The notes: generated by a model from the sequence alone, not told the origin. Counted from the stretch's first letter, positions 53,002 through 61,252 are shown. The stretch is DNA of 64,000 nucleotides from JAAYCI01 sp964550985 (GCA_964550985.1 CAZKBM010000003.1:22770-86769); one strand, 5' to 3'. Program-made: numbers and translations.

Positions 53002-54612
53002 CTAGTTTATTAAATATTCACAGGCGGCGCGCTGGGCGGGCAAAGCCGCCCGGTAACGCCGCAAAAATGCCGCAAAACCCGTACTGTCTTTTTCGCTGGG
53101 CTCCATCTGGCTGCCCTGTTCACTGGCAAACACCCGCTTCGCCAGGTATTCTTCCAAGCTTTCACCCGGGCTGTGGTTTAAGCGGTAGGCTGCCAAAAGG
53201 GCAATACCCCAGGCACCGCCCTCACCCGCGGCCTGCATAACGGCCACCGGCACCCGAAGGGCCGAAGCCAAAAGCCCTTGGGCTACCTGCGGGGTTTTAA
53301 ACAGCCCCCCATGCCCCAGCAGACGCCGCAGCTGCACCTTTTCCTGAATGGTCAATATCTCAATGCCTATACAAAGGCTGGCAAGCACCGCATACAGTTG
53401 GGCCCGCATAAAGTTTGCCAGGTTTAGCTCACTGGCCGGCAGCCGGGTAAACAGGGGGCGTCCCTCGCTTTGGCCGGTCACCGGCTCGCCCGATACATAG
53501 TTGTAGGCCACAAGGCCCCCGGCATCGGCTGCGCCCTCTAAGGCTTTTTGGTAGAGGGCAGCATACAGTTCCTCGGCGCTGGGCTTTGCGCCAAACGCGC
53601 CGGTGGCCTCCTCTAAAAGGCCCACCCAGGCGTCTAAATCTGAAGTGCCATTGTTGCAGTGCACCATGGCTACGGGTTTGCCGCAGGGGGTGGTCACCAT
53701 GTCAATTTCGGGGTAGAGGCGGGAGAGATTTTTCTCCAGCACAATCATGGCAAAAATGGAGGTGCCCGCCGAGACATTCCCCGTGCGCTCGGCCACGCTG
53801 TTGGTGGCCACCATGCCCGTTCCCGCGTCCCCTTCGGGCGGGCAGAGGGGTATGCCTGCTTTTAGCCTTCCTGTCTCATCCAAAAAGGCAGCGCCTTCGG
53901 GGCTCAGCGCCCCGGCATCCTGCCCCGCGCGCAGCACCTTGGGGAAAAGTTTCTCCGCCTGTATGGGGTAACCCTGCTCTGCGGCCAGCTCTTCAAACCG
54001 TTTCACCATGGCGGCATCGTAGCTACAAGTTGTACTGTCAATGGGGAAGATACCCGAGGCATCGCCTACACCCAAAACCTTTTGTCCGGTCAACTTCCAG
54101 TGTACATAACCCGCCAAAGTGGTGATGAAATGCAGTTCTTTCAAATGGGTTTCGTTCTTCATCATGGCATCGTACAGGTGGGCCACGCTCCACCTTAGGG
54201 GGATGTTGAACCGCAGCTTATGGCTTAAAATTTCGGCCGCTTTGCCCGTGTGGGTGTTGCGCCAGGTGCGGAAGGCCGCAAGCTGGCGGCCTTCGCCGTC
54301 AAAGGGCAGGTAGCCGTGCATCATGGCCGAAACACCCATGGCCCCGAGCTTTGTGATGGCTAGGCCGCAGCGGGCCTCCACATCGGCCGCAAGGGCCGCA
54401 TAGGCCGCCCGCAAACCCTTGTGCACCTCTGTAAGGCTATAGGTCCACAGCCCATTTTCCAGGCGGTTTTCCCAGGTGCAGCTGCCAAAGGCCAGCGGTT
54501 TGTGCCCCTCGCCCGCCAACACGGCCTTTATACGGGTGGAGCCCAGTTCAATGCCCAGGGTGGCCCTTCCCCCGGCCACCGCCTGCCACAATTCGGTGTT
54601 TTGGTTTTCCAT
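53002..54612 (-). CDS. araB: FGGY-family ribulokinase
   Basis: A 536-residue sugar kinase. The phosphate motif LGIELGSTRIKAVL opens it, and TGNVSAGTSIFAM plus GHGGLFKTPQVAQGLLASAL are the FGGY ATP-site segments. It most likely phosphorylates L-ribulose, given its place before araA and araD; xylulokinase-like specificity is a less likely alternative. It is the first gene of the operon and has a promoter with AraR-like half sites upstream. Confidence 0.9.
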   Translation of the reverse strand: MENQNTELWQAVAGGRATLGIELGSTRIKAVLAGEGHKPLAFGSCTWENRLENGLWTYSLTEVHKGLRAAYAALAADVEARCGLAITKLGAMGVSAMMHGYLPFDGEGRQLAAFRTWRNTHTGKAAEILSHKLRFNIPLRWSVAHLYDAMMKNETHLKELHFITTLAGYVHWKLTGQKVLGVGDASGIFPIDSTTCSYDAAMVKRFEELAAEQGYPIQAEKLFPKVLRAGQDAGALSPEGAAFLDETGRLKAGIPLCPPEGDAGTGMVATNSVAERTGNVSAGTSIFAMIVLEKNLSRLYPEIDMVTTPCGKPVAMVHCNNGTSDLDAWVGLLEEATGAFGAKPSAEELYAALYQKALEGAADAGGLVAYNYVSGEPVTGQSEGRPLFTRLPASELNLANFMRAQLYAVLASLCIGIEILTIQEKVQLRRLLGHGGLFKTPQVAQGLLASALRVPVAVMQAAGEGGAWGIALLAAYRLNHSPGESLEEYLAKRVFASEQGSQMEPSEKDSTGFAAFLRRYRAALPAQRAACEYLIN

Positions 54613-54628
54613 ATGACGCCCCTTGTCA

Positions 54629-54682
54629 AGTTGTACTCAAAATATAGCAAAGTTACCTATACTTTGTCAATACAACTTAAGT
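54629..54682 (-). promoter_or_regulatory. araBAD promoter with inverted operator half sites
   Basis: TTGACA (54670-54665) and TATATT (54646-54641) lie 18 bp apart on the minus strand. Two oppositely oriented copies of AAGTTGTAYT lie at 54629-54638 (on the plus strand) and around 54669-54678 (on the minus strand), on either side of the promoter core. Their TTGTA core resembles half of AraR operators, so AraR looping or bilateral blocking is plausible. Confidence 0.65.
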
Positions 54683-54827
54683 CGGAATACTAAACAAACA
54701 AGTCCCCCAATTTCCGGCAAACTGAACAAGACAACTTGGCGGGTAAGGGGCTGTTTTACGAACAAGGGTAAAAATTCCCCCGCACCGTGGCGGAGGAAAT
54801 CTGCAAAATCAATGGCTATTTCCGGCT

Positions 54828-54878
54828 GGCCAATACCCAGTGCCCTGCCCCCCTGCGGCAGGGCACTGGGTATTGGCC
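54828..54878. other. 22-bp perfect hairpin at the araR stop codon
   Basis: Arms at 54828-54849 and 54857-54878 are perfectly complementary over 22 bp with a 7-base loop. The right arm overlaps the last base of the araR stop codon. No T-run follows on the minus strand, so it is not a standard terminator. It could protect the 3' end of the araR transcript. The rest of 54683-54827 shows nothing recognised. Confidence 0.6.
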
Positions 54879-55951
54879 TAGGCCTTTTTACATCGCGCTA
54901 CCGATTGCCGCATCACCAGTTTTGGCTGGAAGAGCCTGCCCACCTGGGCTTCGCTGTCCTCCAAAAGGGTCAGAGCCGCCTTAGCCACTGCTTCACCCAG
55001 GGCCTCTTTAGGGTGCATTACCGTTGTTAGGGGCGGGTGGCACAGGGCGCTTATGCTGGCGTTATCCACCCCCACCACCGAGAGGGCCTCCGGCACGGGA
55101 AGCTTCTGCTGGCCGCAAAAATCCATCAAATGTACGGCAATTTCATCGTTGTAGCAGACGGCCCCGGTACAGTTTTCCAGCGGGTCCAGTATCCGGCGGG
55201 GGTAACTGAACAAGCTTGGTTTTTCCTCGGTGGCGTACCAAACCACATGGCGGCTTTCCACCTGCAGGCCCGCCTTGTTCATGCACTGCATATAACCCTG
55301 GTAGCGCAGGTGGCCCTGGAAGTCATCGCTTTTAAAAATGCCCGCAATTTGCCTGTGCCCCGCGTCCAGAAGGGTTTGGGTGGCAAGGCGGCCCGCCTCC
55401 ACATCATCCAGCGCAATTACAGGAAAATTCGCCCAGGCATACCCGGCGTTAAAAAACACCACCGGCAGCCCGGTACTTTGTATCTCACGGTACAACTCTG
55501 GGTTGGGGTTTGGCAGGGCGCTTTTTGTGGGCTCAATAATCAGGGCGCTCACCTGCCTGGCCAGCATCCGCCGCAGGGCCTGTTCCTCGTTATCCACCTG
55601 GTTGTTTGTTATGGCAAGCTGCATTCCATAGCCGCACTGGCTCAGGTGCTTTTCTATGCCCGTTATAATACCGGGGAAGATATAGTCACTAAAATAGGTG
55701 GAAATTACCCCAATGTTGCGCCCGGCCTTGGGGCTTGGCACCAGCTGGCGCACATAGGTTCCACTGCCGCGCCTGCGCTCCAGCAGGCCTTCCCGCTCCA
55801 GCATATCCAGCGCTTGGCGCACGGTTTGGCGGCTGGCGGTATGCTGGCGGCAAATCTCACTTTCGGAAAAAAATTTATCTCCGGCGGCAAACTCCCCACT
55901 TTTCAGCCGTGCTTTTGCCCACTGCGCAATACTGCCGTATTTGGTTTCCAT
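54878..55951 (-). CDS. araR: AraR-like transcriptional regulator (GntR HTH with LacI-type sensor)
   Basis: A 357-residue protein. Residues 1-75 are a GntR winged helix (YGSIAQWAKARLKSGEFAAGDKF and SEICRQHTASRQTVRQALDMLEREGLLERRRGSGTYV). The rest is a LacI/PBP1-type ligand domain (NIGVISTYFSDYIFPGIITGIE to GVDNASISALCHPPLTTV). This domain combination is AraR of Bacillus, a repressor released by L-arabinose. It adjoins the ara operon and has an AraR-like operator upstream. The ATG at 55951 is the best start, after AGGTGAGGTGGAGG. Confidence 0.88.
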   Translation of the reverse strand: METKYGSIAQWAKARLKSGEFAAGDKFFSESEICRQHTASRQTVRQALDMLEREGLLERRRGSGTYVRQLVPSPKAGRNIGVISTYFSDYIFPGIITGIEKHLSQCGYGMQLAITNNQVDNEEQALRRMLARQVSALIIEPTKSALPNPNPELYREIQSTGLPVVFFNAGYAWANFPVIALDDVEAGRLATQTLLDAGHRQIAGIFKSDDFQGHLRYQGYMQCMNKAGLQVESRHVVWYATEEKPSLFSYPRRILDPLENCTGAVCYNDEIAVHLMDFCGQQKLPVPEALSVVGVDNASISALCHPPLTTVMHPKEALGEAVAKAALTLLEDSEAQVGRLFQPKLVMRQSVARCKKA

Positions 55952-55977
55952 CCTCCACCTCACCTGCCCTTGGCGCA

Positions 55978-55993
55978 ACTTGTACGTACTACT
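55978..55993 (-). promoter_or_regulatory. AraR-like operator before araR
   Basis: ACTTGTACGTACTACT contains the palindromic core TTGTACGTAC, close to the Bacillus AraR operator. It is 26 bp before the araR start, so autorepression is likely. The remainder of the gap to 56308 holds the terminator and repeat C. Confidence 0.6.
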
Positions 55994-56041
55994 TCTGTGT
56001 ATTCACCATTTAACCAGACAAGTGCGCTCCTGTCAATATAC

Positions 56042-56073
56042 AAAAAAGCCACCCGTTCCATGCAACGGGTGGC
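56042..56073 (-). terminator. Terminator after the aminopeptidase gene
   Basis: Perfect 10-bp arms (GCCACCCGTT and its complement) with a 6-base loop and a T6 run on the minus strand. Repeat C lies between it and the aminopeptidase stop, so C would be transcribed in the 3' UTR. Confidence 0.85.
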
Positions 56074-56076
56074 CCC

Positions 56077-56239
56077 TACAGCAAGCTAACAAACTGTAGC
56101 GCGTAAATACGGGAAAAACCAGGCGCTGCCTAACAGTTTCTACTCTGTATAAGAGTTTCTTACAAAAACCTCTGCACAGCTTTTTGAGAAACTCTAATAG
56201 CAAAAGCTTGCTGCGCAACCTTTTGAGAAACTGTAATAA
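56077..56239 (+). repeat. 163-bp nested-hairpin repeat, copy C (longest form)
   Basis: It starts TACAGCAAGCTAACAAACTG and ends GAGAAACTGTAATA, with the same outer CAGTTTCT/AGAAACTG and inner AGAGTTTCT/AGAAACTCT pairs as copy B. Relative to B it differs at scattered positions and lacks about two bases in the ACCTGCTGC stretch. Confidence 0.78.
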
Positions 56240-56308
56240 TGCAGCGTTCGGCTTTAGCCGCTATTCCTACGCCAGATTGAATTGATTTGCCGCAAAATAT
56301 TTTGTCTA

Positions 56309-57556
56309 TTATCTGGCGGCCATAGCGGCCTCAATATCCTCTATGCTGCGTGGAATATCTGCCGATAGGTTTTGGCAGCCATTCTCGGTTATCAGGCAGT
56401 TGTCCTCCAGGCGGAAGCCGATGCCCCACTCCTCGCAGTAGATGCCCACATCCACACAGAACACCATGCCGGGCTGTATGGGCCCTATGCCCAAGGTCAC
56501 CGCGTCGTGCACGTCGTAGCCCACGTGGTGGGCGCCGCCGTGCCAGATGTATTTGCCCGCGTCCTCGCCGGGTTTTAACAGCCCCAGTTTTTGCAACTCT
56601 TCGCCGCAAAAACGCTTTACCGTAGCGTCCACTTCCGGCATGGGCATACCGGGGCGGATGGTGGCGAACATATGCTGCGAGGCGCTGTAGGCAATGCTGT
56701 ACAGGGCGGTTTGTTCCTTGGAAAATTTGCCGTTGCAGGGCCACCCGCGCGATACATCGTTTGCCTCGTTATCCCACTGGGCGCCCACATCGTTTAAAAT
56801 CATGTCGCCATCTTGGACCTTGCCGCCGTAACCGTAATAGTGGATGCAGAAGTTGTTTTGCCCCGCCGAGATGATGGAGGGGAAAGCGCTTTGCAGCACG
56901 CCGTTTTTGGTAAGCACATGGTCAAATTCGGCCTTGTATTCATACTCGTACATCCCGGGGCGGCTGGCCTGCATCATGGCCAAAATGCCCGCTTTGGTAA
57001 GCAGCATGGCCTTTTTCATGGCCTCAATTTCACAGGGGGCCTTCAGGGTACGCTGGGCGCGCAGCTTGGGCTGCAAATTTTCCTGCTTTAGCCAGGGGTA
57101 CAGCTTTGCCATCTTGGCCGAGGTTTCATAGGCCTCGTCATCGGGCAGTTCGGGGCAAAACTTGAAGAGGTCCAGCCAGAGGCTTTGCGCCCCGCCCGCC
57201 GCCACCAATTTGTACAAATCCTCCCAAAAAGTTTCCACATAGCGCACATCCGCAATCCCTGAGAGGGCTTTGGCCTCTTCGTCGGTATAACGGCGGCCCA
57301 CCCAGCGCTCTTTCATGGGGTCTTTGGGCAGGATATACAGCGTCTCTTTTTCCTCGCCTTTGCACTTGTGCAGCAGCAGTACCAGGCCCTCAAAATCTAC
57401 CCCGGCCAGGTACAGGTAGTTGCGGTTTGCAAAAAAGGGGTAGTAGGCATCGGCCGAGAGATGCGGCGCATGGCCCGAAAACAGCAGGGCTACGGCGCCT
57501 TCGGGCAATTGGGCAAACAGGTTTTTACGGTTGGTTCTGTGAAATGAAGCGTCCAT
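56309..57556 (-). CDS. M24-family aminopeptidase P (Xaa-Pro aminopeptidase)
   Basis: A 415-residue metallopeptidase with the N-terminal creatinase-like domain (to about 165) and the C-terminal pita-bread fold. Metal ligands are recognisable in DMILNDVGAQWDNEANDVSRGWPC, HGGAHHVGYDVHD, DVGIYCEEWGIGFRLEDNCLI. It releases N-terminal residues before proline. GAAAGGAACC precedes the ATG. It stands alone, with repeats C and D on either side. Confidence 0.92.
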   Translation of the reverse strand: MDASFHRTNRKNLFAQLPEGAVALLFSGHAPHLSADAYYPFFANRNYLYLAGVDFEGLVLLLHKCKGEEKETLYILPKDPMKERWVGRRYTDEEAKALSGIADVRYVETFWEDLYKLVAAGGAQSLWLDLFKFCPELPDDEAYETSAKMAKLYPWLKQENLQPKLRAQRTLKAPCEIEAMKKAMLLTKAGILAMMQASRPGMYEYEYKAEFDHVLTKNGVLQSAFPSIISAGQNNFCIHYYGYGGKVQDGDMILNDVGAQWDNEANDVSRGWPCNGKFSKEQTALYSIAYSASQHMFATIRPGMPMPEVDATVKRFCGEELQKLGLLKPGEDAGKYIWHGGAHHVGYDVHDAVTLGIGPIQPGMVFCVDVGIYCEEWGIGFRLEDNCLITENGCQNLSADIPRSIEDIEAAMAAR

Positions 57557-57586
57557 GTTGAGGTTCCTTTCGGCTTTCGAATTTTT

Positions 57587-57710
57587 TACAGCAAATGAAC
57601 GAACTGTAGCGCATAAATACAGGAAAAAGCAGGCGTTGCATAACAGTTTCTACTCTGTATAAATGTTTCTTACAAAAACCTGCCGCACAGTTTTTTGAGA
57701 ACCTGTAATA
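57587..57710 (+). repeat. 124-bp nested-hairpin repeat, copy D (intermediate form)
   Basis: It starts TACAGCAAATGAACGAACTG and ends GAGAACCTGTAATA. It has the left inserted module (ACTCTGTATAAATGTTTCT) but lacks the right one (CTAATAGCAAAAGCTTGCTG and what follows) that copies B and C have. It lies between the aminopeptidase start and the YedF stop. Confidence 0.78.
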
Positions 57711-57746
57711 ACCAATGGATATATCAGGCAGTTCGGCTTTGGGCCA

Positions 57747-58328
57747 TCACTGCAGATATACGTTTTTTTGGGCGTCGCACAGTTTTTCGGCTATGGTGTA
57801 CATGTTGCCAATCCGCCCGGTAAGCAGGTTTTCTTTCACACCATAAAAATCCAGGCAGGTGCCGCAGGTAATAATATCTGTACCTGCCGCTTCCAGGGCG
57901 AATAGCATCTCCTCCAGCGGGCTGTCTTCGGTGTTTAAAAAAACGCCGCTGTTCATAAAGATAAGGCTATCCGGGCGGGGCTCCCCTTCGGCAAAAGCGC
58001 GCAAACTCTCCTGCATCAGCGCCCTGCCCTGCGCCTCTTCGCCGCCGCCAAGGCTGCGGCTGGTAACCAGTATGGCCAGTTGTTCGGCCTGTTTTTGCTG
58101 GGCGCGGCTTTGGGCCGTCTTTTCGGTAAACACCCTCCAGCGGCCCTCACCCGCGGTTTCGTAGCGGGCGGCAAAGCCCTGGCTTTTGGCGTAATCCATA
58201 AGGTTTGGCACCGCCACCTCGTCGTCTACCAGGGTGCACACTGTGCCCTCTGTCAAACTGTCCAGCAGGCGTTTTGTGCGAATCAGCGGGGTAGGGCATT
58301 TTTCTCCCAATGCGTCAATCTGTTCCAT
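57747..58328 (-). CDS. yedF: Sulfurtransferase-like selenium metabolism protein YedF
   Basis: A 193-residue two-domain protein. Residues 1-70 are a TusA/SirA fold (MEQIDALGEKCPTPLIRTKRLL with the conserved Cys10-Pro), and residues 85-193 a DsrE-like domain ending in the motif TCGTCLDFYGVKENLLTGRIGNM. This fusion is the family I know as YedF, which co-occurs with selenium use. AGGAGG precedes the ATG. It is near the Trs-like locus upstream, which supports a selenium link. Confidence 0.88.
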   Translation of the reverse strand: MEQIDALGEKCPTPLIRTKRLLDSLTEGTVCTLVDDEVAVPNLMDYAKSQGFAARYETAGEGRWRVFTEKTAQSRAQQKQAEQLAILVTSRSLGGGEEAQGRALMQESLRAFAEGEPRPDSLIFMNSGVFLNTEDSPLEEMLFALEAAGTDIITCGTCLDFYGVKENLLTGRIGNMYTIAEKLCDAQKNVYLQ

Positions 58329-58390
58329 TCACGGCCTCCTTTTCTATTTTTGTTCTTCCATTTTTCAGCTCAGCCATTGTGTTGCCTGCA

Positions 58391-58414
58391 TACAGCATTT
58401 GTTCAAATGCTGTA
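58391..58414. repeat. 24-bp palindrome, solo terminus of the TACAG repeats
   Basis: Perfect 11-bp arms TACAGCATTTG/CAAATGCTGTA around TT. The same sequence is found at the outer end of copies E and E', and a close variant at the left end of A-D. It may be a solo end, an operator, or a small hairpin, between the DinB-like and yedF genes. Confidence 0.6.
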
Positions 58415-58436
58415 TGTCTGTGTTCCAAAACAGAAA

Positions 58437-58958
58437 TCAAAAATATTTACTGTACTCACCGGCGGGAAATGGGGTCTCCAGCCCCAGCACTCTTGGCCAC
58501 AAACCAGTCTCCTCTATCACAAACCCCATAATCATACCCATGTGGCTGTGCAAGTGCCTAAACTGTGCCAAAAGTAACTGGAACCGGCAATACTCACAGT
58601 GTTCAGGATATTCCAAGAGTTGTTCGTCTTTCAGTTCAGAAACATAGGTTTGTATCTTTGTTTCAAGGTGAGTAAAATACTGGTCGATTTCATCTCTAGT
58701 AATGTTTTTACCCGTAAAAGCATCTAAATTATTCAAACCTTCTTCATGAAAATCCGGTTCCTCAAAACCGATATCTCTTGGGTTTATCGTCCATACATCC
58801 AGCGAGTGCAACATATGGTATATGTGCTTCCAGCAGGGCATCTCGCAATACGTTTTATCCCACATTTCATCGGGCACACAGTCAATGATATTTTTTACTT
58901 CCCACAGGGCTCGCCTCGTTTGTTCTTTTATTATAGCAATCAAACCATTTTGGCTCAT
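58437..58958 (-). CDS. DinB-like protein
   Basis: A 173-residue helical protein of the DinB/YfiT-like superfamily. The metal-binding histidines appear as WKHIYHMLHSLDVW and FRHLHSHMGMIMGF, at the expected spacing. These proteins form a four-helix bundle with a nickel or zinc centre. Many are thiol transferases using bacillithiol or mycothiol, but the function of this one is unknown. GGAAAGGCAG lies before the ATG. It sits between yedF and the Trs-like genes on the same strand. Confidence 0.72.
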   Translation of the reverse strand: MSQNGLIAIIKEQTRRALWEVKNIIDCVPDEMWDKTYCEMPCWKHIYHMLHSLDVWTINPRDIGFEEPDFHEEGLNNLDAFTGKNITRDEIDQYFTHLETKIQTYVSELKDEQLLEYPEHCEYCRFQLLLAQFRHLHSHMGMIMGFVIEETGLWPRVLGLETPFPAGEYSKYF

Positions 58959-59017
58959 TCCAAAACTGCCTTTCCGTGCTGAAACGCTAAATTTATCACT
59001 TTTTCACATCTTATTTG

Positions 59018-60469
59018 CTATTTTATCCCGTCAATATCCGGGTATAAGCGCCTGCCCGTTTGGCTGGTTAGCTGCCAGGCGCAAAAGGGTATAAGGCGTT
59101 TTTGGCGCGTTGCCACCTGCAAACGGCAGCGCTGCAGGCGCTGCAAATCCACATTCCACACGTCCTGAAAAGCCATGGCCGTAACCGAGAGGCTGCGCTT
59201 TTTCAGGGTTTTCAAAAATCCGCTCCACTCCTCGGCATCATAAGCTGGGGGGGCGCTTTCACGGGCAGAACCAGCCACGCTTTCCCTATGGGCTTCGGCT
59301 TTCGCCAGGCCCCATTTGCGCGCCAGGTAAGCGCGGGCTTTCTCAATGTTGTGGTCACTGCCGGGGGGCTGTTTTTGCGAAAGGGCTTGCAACTTCCCCC
59401 CCAGCGCCAAAAAATTGCCGTGGAAGCTGCAGCGTCCGTGCCCGCTTTCCAGCGGAACCAGGGTATTTTGCCCCACCGCGCCGCCGGTTTGGGCCGCAAG
59501 GCGGCCCATGAGCCCCGGCAGTGTAATGCGCTCGGCGTCGCCCGGCGGGGCGGGGAAGCGCCCAAAATAGCTTACGGGCTGTAAATGTACCCCGCGCACT
59601 CTGGGCAGGTATTTTGTCGCATAGGCCAAAATCTCGCCCAAATTTTCCTCATTTACGCCAGGCACTACCGTTACCACCAGCACCACCCCAAGGCCCGCGG
59701 CAAGGCTATTTTTTATGGCCTTTTCCTTTGTGGCCAGCAGGGCCTGCCCGCGCAGGGCGCGGTATATATCGTCCCTCGTGCCGTCGAACTGCAAAAACAC
59801 CGTGTGCAGCCCCGCGCGGCGCAGGGTTTTGGCGTAGCCCTCCTCCTCGGCCAGGCGGCGGCCGTTCGTATTAATCTGCACATAGCCAAACCCTTTTTGC
59901 CGGCACAGGCCTATCATGGCGGGCAGTTGGGGGTGTAAAGTGGGCTCCCCGCCCGAAAGCTGAATGTTAAAAGGGTTTTGCTTGCACTGGGTCTTTAAAA
60001 AATCCAGCACCTCTTCGGCCTCGGCAAGGCTCCAATCGTCAGTCGGGCTCTCGGTTTCAGCGCTGGCAAAGCAGTAGGGGCAGCGTTGGTTACAGCGTTT
60101 TGTAATTTCCAGCAGCACACAGCAGGCGGCCTGACGATGGCTTTGGCAGGGGCCGCAGTCATGGGGGCAGCCATTTTTAATAGGGACCGGGGCGGCCAGA
60201 GGGGGGCTTTGTGTGTTGCCGCTGTCCCAATTTACAAAATCCGGCCCTTCCTCCCAAACCAGGGTACAAAAAGCGCCATGCTGGGGGCAGGCTTTTTCCA
60301 TATAAACACGGCCATCCCGCTGTACATACTGCGCCTCTACACGCTTTAGGCACACCGGGCAAAGACTTTGCGTTTTTGCCAATTGGGTTTTGACCAGTTG
60401 GGTGTTGGCCTTTGTAGGCCGGGTGGTAACCAGTTGGGCCTCGGCCTTTGTGGGCCGGGTGGGGGCCAT
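59018..60469 (-). CDS. Radical SAM protein, TrsS-like (COG1964-type)
   Basis: A 483-residue radical SAM protein. N-terminal zinc-ribbon-like cysteines (CPVCLKRVEAQ, KACPQHGAF, CPHDCGPCQSHRQ) precede the cluster motif KRCNQRCPYCFASAE (CxxxCxxC), then LSGGEPTLHPQ. It resembles the tetraether-synthase/TrsS branch; I recall NCBI calling this group radical SAM (seleno)protein TrsS. Here the reading frame has cysteines and no in-frame UGA, so it is not a selenoprotein. The first 35 residues carry a tandem repeat. A CTG at 60526 with AAGAAGG eight bases upstream is a possible earlier start; ATG 60469 has no ribosome site. Substrate unknown. Confidence 0.8.
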   Translation of the reverse strand: MAPTRPTKAEAQLVTTRPTKANTQLVKTQLAKTQSLCPVCLKRVEAQYVQRDGRVYMEKACPQHGAFCTLVWEEGPDFVNWDSGNTQSPPLAAPVPIKNGCPHDCGPCQSHRQAACCVLLEITKRCNQRCPYCFASAETESPTDDWSLAEAEEVLDFLKTQCKQNPFNIQLSGGEPTLHPQLPAMIGLCRQKGFGYVQINTNGRRLAEEEGYAKTLRRAGLHTVFLQFDGTRDDIYRALRGQALLATKEKAIKNSLAAGLGVVLVVTVVPGVNEENLGEILAYATKYLPRVRGVHLQPVSYFGRFPAPPGDAERITLPGLMGRLAAQTGGAVGQNTLVPLESGHGRCSFHGNFLALGGKLQALSQKQPPGSDHNIEKARAYLARKWGLAKAEAHRESVAGSARESAPPAYDAEEWSGFLKTLKKRSLSVTAMAFQDVWNVDLQRLQRCRLQVATRQKRLIPFCAWQLTSQTGRRLYPDIDGIK

Positions 60470-60529
60470 CGGTTTGAATGCCGGCCCTATTTTCCCCGTT
60501 TTAAAATCCTTTTTTTCTTCTGCCAGGGC

Positions 60530-61252
60530 TCACACCTTCTTCCATATGCTGTAGGCATAGCCCAGTTTTGGCGGCTTTGGGGGCTTGCCCAACCCGCCGC
60601 CCGCAGGGCAGGCGGCGGGCAACATCTGCCGCCAAAACCCTTCGGCCGAACCATACTCCCACACCATGCGGGCGGTAAACCCGCGCAGGTAGGGGGCGGC
60701 GTCCCGCCAAAGCAGGGGGGCAAACCCGCCATTTTGCAAAAGCGCGCGCAGGGCCTCAGGGCTTTTGGCTCCCCTAAGGCAACTGCCCTGCGGCAGGGCT
60801 TCCCCGGCTGTTTCCGGGCCTTCCCGCAGGTAAAAATCACTCATCAGCAGCCTGCCGCCGCTTTGCAGCACACGGTGCAGCTCGGCCAGGGCCCTTGGGG
60901 GACTTTTAAACAGGGAAAAGCTGCACTCGCACAGCGCCGCGTCAAACCGGCTGTCCGGCCAGGGCAGGGCCTCGGCCACAGCCTGGCGCAGTTCCAGGTT
61001 CGGGTATTTTTGCAGGGCTTTTTTTAGCAGTTGGGGCGAGGGTTCGGCCCCTGCGGCGGCAAAGCCCCGTTCTGCCAAATATGCCACCGTCTCGCCCAGC
61101 CCGCAGCCCACATCCAGCAGATTCGCACCTTTTGGCAGCGCCGCGGCCTCCAGTAGTTCGCCCGTCAGTTCCAGCCCGCCGGGGCGCAGCGCGCCGCCTG
61201 TAAAGCGCTGAAATTCCTCGTTTTCATACAGGTTTTTTTTCGGCCCGCTCAT
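60530..61252 (-). CDS. Class I SAM-dependent methyltransferase, TrsM-like
   Basis: A 240-residue methyltransferase. Motif I is LLDVGCGLGETVAYLAERG and motif II-III is AAGAEPSPQLL. Post-motifs ALCECSFSLFKSPPRALAELHRVLQSGGRLLMSDFY follow the usual UbiE/Coq5 fold. The ATG at 61252 overlaps the small redox gene's stop as ATGA and is preceded by GGAGGAAA. It lies directly before the TrsS-like gene. I recall this pairing being named TrsM (DVU_1556 family). The acceptor is unknown. Confidence 0.82.
   Translation of the reverse strand: MSGPKKNLYENEEFQRFTGGALRPGGLELTGELLEAAALPKGANLLDVGCGLGETVAYLAERGFAAAGAEPSPQLLKKALQKYPNLELRQAVAEALPWPDSRFDAALCECSFSLFKSPPRALAELHRVLQSGGRLLMSDFYLREGPETAGEALPQGSCLRGAKSPEALRALLQNGGFAPLLWRDAAPYLRGFTARMVWEYGSAEGFWRQMLPAACPAGGGLGKPPKPPKLGYAYSIWKKV

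Noticed and set aside
41557..57710. CRISPR array from the recurring repeats B, C and D
   Set aside because: The copies are kilobases apart, have no regular spacers, and differ in internal modules; no cas gene is present.
59018..60469. Selenocysteine codon in the TrsS-like gene
   Set aside because: No in-frame UGA occurs; all expected cluster ligands read as cysteine.
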